From assembly GCA_001802645.1 (NCBI GenBank), contig MGZJ01000081.1, positions 1-41,757 on the forward strand: a stretch of DNA of 41,757 bases. The letters are read 5' to 3'. The first letter of the stretch is position 1, and each line of letters opens with the position of its first letter. A program made the position numbers and the translations under genes. The stretch is from Geobacteraceae bacterium GWC2_53_11. GTDB taxonomy: Bacteria > Desulfobacterota > Desulfuromonadia > Geobacterales > Pseudopelobacteraceae. Below are positions 34,603 to 41,757 of the stretch, piece after piece. Below the pieces are notes generated by a model. The model had not been told where the DNA came from. It worked only from the letters and a program-made list of their open reading frames with translations, and did no database searches.

Positions 34603-36237
34603 TTAATGCAAGCCAGCCGCATGATGACTCTTGGAAAGGTAATAATCGTAGGTCCCTTCATACACCCGCATCTCGCCATGATCAACCTCAAAAACCCGAT
34701 CTACCAGCAAACGGAGGAAATGGCGATCATGGCTTACCAGCACGATCGTTCCGCCGAAGTTTTGCAGGGTTGCCAGCAGCATTTCGCGTGAGCGGATATC
34801 CAGATGGTTGGTCGGCTCATCCAGGATCAGGAAATTGACCGGACGGGCCAGAATGGTGGCCAGCACTACCCTGCTCTTCTCGCCGCCGGAAAGGTTCTCA
34901 ATACGCTTGTCCACGGTGTCGCCGGAAAACAGGAACGCGCCCAGCAGGTTACGGATCGTGCCGATCGTGGCCAGCGGTATGGCATCCTGCATGGTTTCAA
35001 AGATGGTCTTCTTCGGGTCGAGCAGTTCCATCGCATGCTGGCTGAAGTAGCCGATCTCCACATTGGCGCCGATGGTCATGCTACCGGTTGTCGCTTCGGT
35101 CTGGCCGGCCAGAATTTTGAGAAAGGTCGATTTACCTGCGCCGTTGACACCGACGACCGCAACCTTGTTGAGCCTCTTGAACATGCCGGTAACGCCGTGG
35201 AAGACCGGCTTTTCCTGGCCGTCATGGGTTGTCCAGACCTTGCCGAGATTTTCGAAGGCAGCCACGTCGTCACCGCTGCGCGGCGGTTCGGCAAAATCAA
35301 AACGGACAGTGCGCTCCTCAGCAGGAATCTCGATGCGCTCGATTTTTTCGATCTTCTTGACCCGTGATTGAACCTGGGCCGCATGGGAAGCGCGGGCAGC
35401 AAAGCGGGCGATAAACTCCTCTTCCTTGGCCAGCATATCCTGCTGCCGCTTGTGTGAAGCGATCAACTGTTCGCGACGGATATCCCGCTCACGTTCATAA
35501 AAATCATAATTCCCGCCATACGTTGTAATGGAGGCATTGACAACCTCGATAACCCTGCTCACGACCCGATTCATGAAGTCGCGGTCATGGCTGGTCATCA
35601 GGAGAGCGCCCTTGAATTCAGTCGCCAGCCACTCCTCCAGCCAGATGATCGATTCCACATCCAGGTGGTTGGTCGGCTCGTCAAGCAGCAGCACATCCGG
35701 CTTGAGAGTCAGGATGCTGGCAAGGGCGATGCGCATTTTCCAGCCGCCGCTGAATGACTCGACAGGATGATCGTAGCGGTCGGGTCCGATGCCGAGCCCG
35801 GTCAGTACGGCCTGAGCGCGTGTATCCAGATCATACCCTTCCATATGCTCAAACTCTTCCACCGCAGTACCGTAGCGTTCCAGAAGAGCAGCCATCTCGT
35901 CATCGGACTGCGGCTCGCACATGGCCGCTTCCATCTCCTTCATCTCCGCAGCCAGCCGCACGGTGGAACCGCAGGTTGCCATGACCTCTTCAAGCGCGGA
36001 CCTTCCGGACATATCCCCAACGTCCTGGGAAAAATAGCCGATGGTGGTCTTTTTGGGCAGAATCACCTCGCCTGAATCCGGCTCCTCTTCTCCGGCTATT
36101 ATGCGGAATACCGTCGTTTTTCCGGCACCGTTCGGGCCAACCAGACCGGTATGTGTTCCCGGAAGGATCTGGCACGAGGCGTCACGAAAAAGAATTTGAG
36201 AACCGTGCTGTTTGGATATGTTTGACAATTGCACCAT
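34603..36237 (-). CDS. ABC-F family ATPase (YheS/Uup-like ribosome-associated factor)
   Basis: A 544-residue soluble protein with two ABC ATPase domains and no membrane segments, the ABC-F layout. Domain 1 has Walker A GPNGAGKT at 34-41, signature FSGGWKM and LLLDEPTNHLD. The linker around 250-310 is a charged coiled coil with SRVKKIEKIERIE, the P-site interaction motif region. Domain 2 has GVNGAGKS, LSGGEKSR and LILDEPTNHLD. Family members bind the ribosomal E site to rescue or regulate translation, or protect against antibiotics; this subgroup is not assigned. AAGGGAG lies about ten bases before ATG 36237. Its leader contains the nested palindrome at 36284-36358. Confidence 0.92.
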   Translation of the reverse strand: MVQLSNISKQHGSQILFRDASCQILPGTHTGLVGPNGAGKTTVFRIIAGEEEPDSGEVILPKKTTIGYFSQDVGDMSGRSALEEVMATCGSTVRLAAEMKEMEAAMCEPQSDDEMAALLERYGTAVEEFEHMEGYDLDTRAQAVLTGLGIGPDRYDHPVESFSGGWKMRIALASILTLKPDVLLLDEPTNHLDVESIIWLEEWLATEFKGALLMTSHDRDFMNRVVSRVIEVVNASITTYGGNYDFYERERDIRREQLIASHKRQQDMLAKEEEFIARFAARASHAAQVQSRVKKIEKIERIEIPAEERTVRFDFAEPPRSGDDVAAFENLGKVWTTHDGQEKPVFHGVTGMFKRLNKVAVVGVNGAGKSTFLKILAGQTEATTGSMTIGANVEIGYFSQHAMELLDPKKTIFETMQDAIPLATIGTIRNLLGAFLFSGDTVDKRIENLSGGEKSRVVLATILARPVNFLILDEPTNHLDIRSREMLLATLQNFGGTIVLVSHDRHFLRLLVDRVFEVDHGEMRVYEGTYDYYLSKSHHAAGLH

Positions 36238-36283
36238 CGTGTAAAAACTCCCTTGTATCTGTTGTGTTTAAAGAATACACCCA

Positions 36284-36358
36284 ACCACCCCCAACCCCTC
36301 CTAATTTAGGAGGGGAGCCTGAAGTCCCCCTCCTAAATTAGGAGGGGCTAGGGGTGGT
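36284..36358. repeat. 75-bp nested palindromic repeat element
   Basis: Arms 36284-36315 and 36327-36358 are inverted copies, 30 of 32 bases matching, around an 11-base spacer. Each arm is itself a palindrome built on CCCCTCCTAA/TTAGGAGGGG plus a short ACCACCCC end. The result is a cruciform within a cruciform. It occupies the 137-bp gap between the ParB-like gene and the ABC-F gene. A shorter relative with the same plan lies at 41720-41757. Confidence 0.85.
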
Positions 36359-36374
36359 AAGGTTTCAGTCTATT

Positions 36375-36809
36375 TTAAAGCGTAACCAGCCACACATACG
36401 GCACCATGCCGTAATTCCAGCCCAGGCAGAGCCTCCGGTAACCGGAGAACAGCACCCCTTCCCCGCCGCAGCTGAGAACTATGGGCGCCGGAAGCGCAAG
36501 CTTTCCCGCCTCCTGCAGCGCATCCTCCATCCGGGAATAGTTCTTCCGGTAGCCCCGTTTTGCCTTGGCCAGATAGGTCTGATACTCCTCATACGAACTG
36601 TACGATAGCGCAACCGGAAGATCTCCAAGGAGTGGTGCACGCGGATACGGAACCAGCGTCCCCTCATCGAAACTACCGATTATCCGGTCCCAGGTTACGT
36701 CGTGATTACCGTACCACTCCTTTTTTGCCGGATGACTAAAGAACTCCCAGCGCTCCTCTTCAATATCGGGCTTCTGCCAGCTAATCGCAAGCGTTGAGGA
36801 TGATATCAT
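36375..36809 (-). CDS. Orphan protein with ParB/sulfiredoxin-like nuclease fold (tentative)
   Basis: A 144-residue protein I cannot name with certainty. Its last third, PIVLSCGGEGVLFSGYRRLCLGW...GMVPYVWLV, follows the pattern of ParB N-terminal/Srx domains (a strand, then G-x-R-R-L, helix, G-x-x-x-V-P-V strand). The usual companion helix-turn-helix DNA-binding domain is absent. The ATG at 36809 is chosen over 36824 because GGAG lies four bases before it. It begins 20 bases after the U-run of the terminator of the upstream binding-protein gene, so it needs its own promoter or read-through. The fold is inference. Confidence 0.6.
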   Translation of the reverse strand: MISSSTLAISWQKPDIEEERWEFFSHPAKKEWYGNHDVTWDRIIGSFDEGTLVPYPRAPLLGDLPVALSYSSYEEYQTYLAKAKRGYRKNYSRMEDALQEAGKLALPAPIVLSCGGEGVLFSGYRRLCLGWNYGMVPYVWLVTL

Positions 36810-36828
36810 GACTCTCCGGGGCATAAAA

Positions 36829-36855
36829 AACCACAGGGCGGGTATCCCTGTGGTT
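36829..36855 (-). terminator. Intrinsic terminator of the branched-chain binding-protein gene
   Basis: AACCACAGGG (36829-36838) pairs perfectly with CCCTGTGGTT (36846-36855); the loop is seven bases. On the minus strand the stem is followed by a run of six U's. It is 71 bp after the stop of the gene at 36927-38216. Confidence 0.85.
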
Positions 36856-36926
36856 CAGATGAAGGCCAACTATAGCATTTTCGCCGCATGCCGGGCAATA
36901 ACTATCAGAGGAACAACGGACTTTGA

Positions 36927-38216
36927 CTATTTCTCAGAACCGTACTCCTCCAACTCATGCTTCATGTTCACCATGTCACGAATCTCGGACCACTCCTTGA
37001 AGTCAACTGCGGCTTCTTCGCCATTCATGGTGGCAATAATATTGAAGTAATCCATCTGGTACTTGCTCTTTTTGACTTCAGCCGCCGGCTTCACCTTGAC
37101 GGCGTACACGGTCTGCACCGACTGGTGGTCGAATTTGCGCCATTGCTGCTCATCCTTCAGGCCAACATATTTCCGTCCTTCAAGTGCAGTGATAACCGCC
37201 TTGGTTTCAAATGTTTTCGCCTTTTCAACAGCTGCCTTGTATTCATGCAGAATGACATAAGCCGATGCCCCGGAGGTCGTTGGATAGCGGTTGTAGCGCT
37301 TTTCGAACTTCTCAACAAACGCAATCCCCTTCGGATAATTGTACTTGAACGGAACACTCCACATCCAGGGTGTAGCTCCGACAATCCCTTCCATTGCCTC
37401 AGGTCCAGCCCCCTGGGCCATATCCTCGTTCATCTGGGGGACAATAATCTGCATCCTGTTCTTCAAGCCCATTTCGTCGGCCTGCTTGACGGCGATTTCC
37501 ATGTCGCGGCCAAACAGCGACAGCACAAGAACATCGGAACCGTTCTCCTTGGCTTCACGCAATGCCGCCTTGAAGTCTTTGGCTCCCAGCTCCGTGAGAA
37601 CTTCGGGGTATTTCGTCGTATCCTTGGTATCGGTAAATGAACGGAGTACCGATTCAGTGGTCCAGCCCCAGGTATAATTGGCAGTTATGTAAAAATATTT
37701 CCGTCCTTTAAAGTTCTTGTTGAGATAATCGGCCATGACCTTTCCGGCGGAAAAGGCGTCGAAACATTCACGAAAAATATGGCGATGCCCGTATTCACCA
37801 GTCGTCTCGGTTGAATACGACAGGGTGGCGAAAAACAGCTTGTTTTTCAGAAGGGCGACTTCGCCGGTCGCGATGGCAACCGCACTTGAAGAACCGCCCA
37901 GAATCATCGGCACTTTTTCCACGTCGTACAGTTCGGCCGCAGTTACCTTGGCAATTTTGGGGTTGGATTTGGTGTCGCGCATGACCAACTGCACTTTTTT
38001 ACCCAGGATACCGCCTGCGTCGTTAATCTCCTCGACGGCAATCTCGGCAGCGCGCTTCTGATCAAGTCCCTGCTTGGCATACGGACCGGTTTCCGGGTAG
38101 TTCAACCCGATCTTGACAACGCCGGGTTCAGCAGCTTCAGAGCCAGAAATCAAACCAGTCATCATAAATGAAACGGCACATCCAACCGCCACTATACCTC
38201 GCATCAATGCTTTCAC
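36927..38216 (-). CDS. Periplasmic branched-chain amino-acid ABC transporter binding protein (LivK-like)
   Basis: A 429-residue type I solute-binding protein (Peripla_BP_6). The signal peptide (about 1-28, cleavage near SEAA) precedes VKIGLNYPETGPYAKQG and EEINDAGGILGKKVQLV, the classic opening of LivJ/LivK-type proteins. Substrates are usually leucine, isoleucine and valine, but related members bind urea, amides or aromatic acids, so the ligand is open. No permease or ATPase genes of the transporter are adjacent, so it is either an orphan or acts with a distant LivHMGF set. The start is GTG 38216 with GGGGG upstream; an ATG 12 bases later is possible. Confidence 0.9.
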   Translation of the reverse strand: MKALMRGIVAVGCAVSFMMTGLISGSEAAEPGVVKIGLNYPETGPYAKQGLDQKRAAEIAVEEINDAGGILGKKVQLVMRDTKSNPKIAKVTAAELYDVEKVPMILGGSSSAVAIATGEVALLKNKLFFATLSYSTETTGEYGHRHIFRECFDAFSAGKVMADYLNKNFKGRKYFYITANYTWGWTTESVLRSFTDTKDTTKYPEVLTELGAKDFKAALREAKENGSDVLVLSLFGRDMEIAVKQADEMGLKNRMQIIVPQMNEDMAQGAGPEAMEGIVGATPWMWSVPFKYNYPKGIAFVEKFEKRYNRYPTTSGASAYVILHEYKAAVEKAKTFETKAVITALEGRKYVGLKDEQQWRKFDHQSVQTVYAVKVKPAAEVKKSKYQMDYFNIIATMNGEEAAVDFKEWSEIRDMVNMKHELEEYGSEK

Positions 38217-38305
38217 TCGTATATCCCCCTGTAGTGCCTAAGTATACAATATCTAGTAAATATTACGCAGTTTTATAACACACATTAAAGTGAAAATTAA
38301 ATACA

Positions 38306-38337
38306 AAAAAAGGGCGCCCTGACGGACACCCCCTTTC
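38306..38337 (-). terminator. Intrinsic terminator downstream of the YbiT-like ABC-F gene
   Basis: On the minus strand AAAGGG-GG-TGTCC pairs with GGGCG-CCCTTT (two-base bulge, two G-U pairs) around the loop GTCA, then a run of T's. It lies about 28 bp after the ABC-F stop at 38365. Confidence 0.75.
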
Positions 38338-38364
38338 ATGATACATAAACAGCAGATTCAGCTG

Positions 38365-40002
<1,638 letters not shown>

Positions 40003-40011
40003 GCTGGTCTG

Positions 40012-40018
40012 ATGCTCC
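40012..40018 (-). promoter_or_regulatory. Ribosome-binding site of the YbiT-like ABC-F gene, placed beyond the leader terminator
   Basis: AGAGGAG on the minus strand, about ten bases before the ATG at 40002. It lies after the U-run of the hairpin at 40035-40063, so the main gene can be translated only if RNA polymerase passes that hairpin. Confidence 0.7.
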
Positions 40019-40034
40019 TCTGTTTGAAATAAAA

Positions 40035-40063
40035 AACCACAGGGCCGGGTGAGCTCTGCGGTT
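40035..40063 (-). terminator. Leader terminator just upstream of the YbiT-like ABC-F gene
   Basis: On the minus strand AACCGCAGAGC pairs with GCCCTGTGGTT (one G-U, one A-C mismatch, seven-base loop), followed by six U's. No minus-strand gene ends upstream: the next gene, at 40307, runs the other way. It therefore sits in the ABC-F leader rather than at an operon end. Its U-side sequence ATAAAAAACCACAGGG is shared with the terminator at 36829-36855. Confidence 0.75.
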
Positions 40064-40065
40064 CA

Positions 40066-40086
40066 CTAACTGAGCAGGAATACCAT
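40066..40086 (-). CDS. Candidate hydrophobic hexapeptide leader (MVFLLS)
   Basis: ATG at 40086 and TAG at 40066, six codons, with GAGG four bases before the ATG. The stop lies two bases before the stem of the leader terminator, so a ribosome paused there would cover the 5' arm. The size, hydrophobicity and position resemble leader peptides of inducible ABC-F resistance genes (the msrD leader is also a hydrophobic hexapeptide). Against it: short frames occur by chance, and TTGTCA-16-TATTAC (40122-40095) could start transcription right at the ATG, leaving no ribosome-binding site. Confidence 0.35.
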   Translation of the reverse strand: MVFLLS

Positions 40087-40300
40087 ATAACCTCGTAATA
40101 AAGCAATATATTTCGCTGACAATTTCCCGCCACATTGACTTTACCTTGCCACAGATGCTATTCAGATAGACAGCCAAAACCGGTAGTAACCACGGATACA
40201 GGGGATGAACACGGATATAATCCTGATGGTACAAAAGTCGTTCAGCCTTTGTCCGTGTTCACCCCATCCATCCGAGTTCAAATGCTTTTAAGAGGTTTCC
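40087..40300. other. Intergenic leader between divergent ABC-F and RND genes
   Basis: With the two leader features above it forms a 298-304 bp gap between the ABC-F ATG and the RND start. It holds the inverted repeat at 40192-40274 and a possible minus-strand promoter, TTGTCA (40122-40117) and TATTAC (40100-40095). No convincing gene or RNA was found in the remainder. Confidence 0.55.
40192..40274. repeat. Imperfect inverted repeat of the ACACGGATA type
   Basis: Left arm about 40192-40217 (CGGATACAGGGGATGAACACGGATA) is kept below the limit only in parts: core GGGGATGAACACGGATA. Right arm about 40249-40274 carries its complement GTCCGTGTTCACCCC. The arms differ at a few bases and are about 31 bases apart. 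It lies directly upstream of the RND ribosome-binding site (AGAGG, 40291-40295). Confidence 0.65.
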
Positions 40301-40306
40301 GTGTCC

Positions 40307-41757
40307 ATGAAACAGAGCCGTCTATTCAAATTCATAGCCACCTATCCCCGCCTGATCCTGGCGCTGGCCCTGCTGTTTTCCGCCCTCTCCATCATCTATA
40401 CCATTAAGAACATGACCTTCCTGACCGGGCGCGACGACCTGATGCCGCGGAACGCCCCTTTCCAGGTCGATTACCGTGCCTACCGCGCCGAATTCGGCGA
40501 CCAGGAAGAGATCGTGGCGGTGCTGGAATCGGACGATGCGGTGAAATCCACCAAAGCCGCCGATGCTCTTTATGCCGCACTCAGCAAGGAGCAGGGCGTG
40601 TTCCGCGAAGTATTCTACCCCGGCGGCCTCCCCTTCTTCCGCAACAACGGCCTGCTGTTCATGCCGCTGGAGGATTTGAAAAACCTGCGCCGCACCCTGA
40701 CCATGGCCGCCCCGGTGCTGAAAGATCTGGCCGCCGCTCCCTCAGTGCAGACCCTGTTCACCAGCCTGACCGGACAGATCGACCGCTACCTGCAGTCGAA
40801 TGATCCGAACGACCTGGCGAGCATGACCTTCATGCTCACCACGCTGGACAAAGGCTTTGCTTCGGCTTCGCTCAGCACGGGCGCTTCGGCTTCGCTCAGC
40901 ACGGGCGCTTCGGCTTCGCTCAGCACAGGCGCTTCGATTTCTGCCAACAATGAAGGGCCGGTCCCTGAGCGGAGTCGAAGGGTGTCCATGGATTCCTTCC
41001 TGAAGGGTAACGGAGGCGGCGCGCCGTCCATGCTGGAGAGCGCTGGGAAGCAGCAGGTCATCACGCTGCTGCCGGTCAAGGACGCTACAAGTTTCGTCGC
41101 CTCGGAAAAGTCGATCAAGGCCGCCCGGAGAGTCCTCGCCGGAATCCTTGCCAAGCCTGAATTCAAGGGGGTTACCGGCGGCCTGACCGGCGTGCCGGTG
41201 CTGGAATACGAAGAGATGGCCACCAGCCAGCGCGACCTGCAGCTTGCCACGGTTCTCTCCCTGTCGCTCACCGTCATCCTGCTCCTGTTCGCCTTCCGCG
41301 GCCTGCTCAACGTCATCGCCGCCATGGTATCGCTGATCGTCGGCATCTGCCTCTCCTTCGGCTTTGCCACCCTGGCCATCGGCCACCTCAACATCCTCTC
41401 CATGGTGTTTGCAATTATGCTGATCGGCCTGGGGATCGAGTACGGCATCCAGGTGGTGCTGCGCTATCAGGAAGAACTGCGCTGCGGAGCAAGCGGCCTG
41501 GATGCCATCGAAACCGGCCTGACCGCCAATATCCGCTCCATCATCATGGCGGCTGCAACAACGGCGCTGGCCTTTGCCACCTTTTCCTTCACCGATTTCA
41601 AGGGGATCGCCGAACTGGGCATCATCGCCGCAGGAGGGGTCTTCATCTGCGTCCTGGCCACCTTCACCGTGCTGCCGGCCATGCTGGTGCTGCTGGAGCG
41701 GTTCAGGAAGGCCTCGCTTCCCCCTCCCTTGACGGGAGGGGGCCAGGGGGTGGGTGA
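40307..41757 (+). CDS. RND/MMPL-family exporter, N-terminal part with in-frame repeats (cut by window edge)
   Basis: Translated directly: the frame is open from the start to the window end, over 480 codons. Membrane helix 1 (about 15-33) is followed by a periplasmic domain beginning MTFLTGRDDLMP, then five helices (about 310-475) with GLGIEYGIQVVLRYQEE, the MMPL/RND helix-4 motif region. These proteins export lipids or hydrophobic compounds using the proton gradient; HpnN-like hopanoid export is one possibility, not proven. The start is ATG 40307 or GTG 40301 in the same frame, with AGAGG upstream. Residues 185-208 are three ASASLSTG repeats and are followed by a PVPERSRR segment. The gene is visibly richer in G and C than genes left of 33000. 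Confidence 0.88.
   Translation, partial: MKQSRLFKFIATYPRLILALALLFSALSIIYTIKNMTFLTGRDDLMPRNAPFQVDYRAYRAEFGDQEEIVAVLESDDAVKSTKAADALYAALSKEQGVFREVFYPGGLPFFRNNGLLFMPLEDLKNLRRTLTMAAPVLKDLAAAPSVQTLFTSLTGQIDRYLQSNDPNDLASMTFMLTTLDKGFASASLSTGASASLSTGASASLSTGASISANNEGPVPERSRRVSMDSFLKGNGGGAPSMLESAGKQQVITLLPVKDATSFVASEKSIKAARRVLAGILAKPEFKGVTGGLTGVPVLEYEEMATSQRDLQLATVLSLSLTVILLLFAFRGLLNVIAAMVSLIVGICLSFGFATLAIGHLNILSMVFAIMLIGLGIEYGIQVVLRYQEELRCGASGLDAIETGLTANIRSIIMAAATTALAFATFSFTDFKGIAELGIIAAGGVFICVLATFTVLPAMLVLLERFRKASLPPPLTGGGQGVG
40859..40930 (+). repeat. Three 24-bp direct repeats inside the RND gene
   Basis: Units at 40859-40882, 40883-40906 and 40907-40930, each GCTTCGGCTTCGCTCAGCAC plus four bases; the third differs by one base. 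Each encodes ASASLSTG, so the frame is kept. A fourth partial unit follows. Confidence 0.92.
40955..40983 (+). repeat. Inverted relative of the 24-bp repeat (CCTGAGCGGAGTCGAAGG type)
   Basis: CTGAGCGGAGTCGAAG is the reverse complement of the core of the upstream repeats (CTTCGGCTTCGCTCAG) with 14 of 16 matches. Its translation PVPERSRR is what this common dispersed repeat gives in this frame. It shows the insert is a palindromic repeat cluster rather than native sequence. Confidence 0.75.
41720..41757. repeat. Palindromic G/C-rich repeat at the window end, within the RND frame
   Basis: CCCCCTCCC-TTGAC-GGGAGGGGG (41720-41742) followed by a G-rich tail ending TGGGTGA. The plan (CCCTCC palindrome, then GGGG-TGG tail) matches one arm of the element at 36284-36358. 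The RND frame is still open through it. Confidence 0.7.

Noticed and set aside
34804-35367. 187-codon plus-strand frame
   Set aside because: It lies opposite an ABC-F gene whose Walker motifs are intact; shadow frame.
36957-37640. 227-codon plus-strand frame
   Set aside because: Shadow of the branched-chain binding-protein gene.
40859-40983. CRISPR array
   Set aside because: The repeats are directly tandem without unique spacers and lie within an open reading frame.
40742-41386. Minus-strand frame with repeated RSRSARAE peptides
   Set aside because: It is the antisense reading of the 24-bp repeats in the RND gene; the RND frame has helices and family motifs, this one does not.

Overview
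The window reads as a chromosomal segment of a free-living, respiring deltaproteobacterium, most likely a member of the Geobacterales (Desulfuromonadota). This is an inference from gene content: dense two-component and cyclic-nucleotide signalling, very large secreted surface proteins, a GGDEF response regulator with the Hypr (cGAMP-type) signature next to hisS, a CcdA/TlpA thiol-redox pair and an LivK-type binding protein. No rRNA, tRNA, CRISPR array, phage or transposase gene was recognised. Both ends are cut inside genes: hisS on the left and an RND exporter on the right.

Layout. 1-5447 (minus strand): a secreted protein of unknown function, comEC, a Hypr-type GGDEF response regulator and hisS, transcribed toward the left edge. 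5606-8799 (plus): a hybrid PAS-GAF histidine kinase overlapping an HD-GYP response regulator, closed by a perfect bidirectional terminator. 8851-10992 (minus): a four-cysteine acidic protein, fructose-1,6-bisphosphatase and a metallo-beta-lactamase-fold phosphodiesterase. 11292-13592 (plus): a GAF-containing GspE/PilB-type ATPase. 13594-16620 (minus): a zinc-ribbon membrane miniprotein, a FadL-like outer-membrane protein, an M48 protease and an SH3-like protein, the last three as an overlapping operon. 16810-25779 (minus): a 2541-residue surface protein followed by a polyglycine lipoprotein. 25922-30777 (minus): a CHASE2 adenylate/guanylate cyclase, then (reading upstream) a VOC protein, CcdA, a TlpA-like lipoprotein and a polyprenyl diphosphate synthase. 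30961-32343 (plus): a DEAD-box helicase. 32386-40002 (minus): a degenerate GGDEF response regulator, a 2-hydroxyacid dehydrogenase, a small basic protein, two ABC-F ATPases, a ParB/Srx-like orphan and a branched-chain amino-acid binding protein. 40307-end (plus): an RND/MMPL exporter whose coding sequence carries in-frame repeats.

The strongest theme is nucleotide second-messenger signalling. The cyclase at 437-1810 has serine in place of the guanine-contacting aspartate, the mark of GGDEF enzymes that make 3',3'-cGAMP. A sensor kinase and an HD-GYP phosphodiesterase candidate are encoded in the divergent neighbouring operon. A class III cyclase, a cyclic-nucleotide-phosphodiesterase-like hydrolase and a catalytically ruined GGDEF regulator complete the set. 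No GEMM (c-di-GMP/cGAMP) riboswitch was recognised in the gene leaders read by eye.

A second theme is regulation and invasion by small palindromes. A candidate hydrophobic hexapeptide reading frame plus intrinsic terminator precedes the YbiT-like ABC-F gene, which resembles ribosome-mediated attenuation. A 75-bp nested palindrome precedes the other ABC-F gene. Related palindromic repeats have entered the RND gene while keeping its reading frame open.
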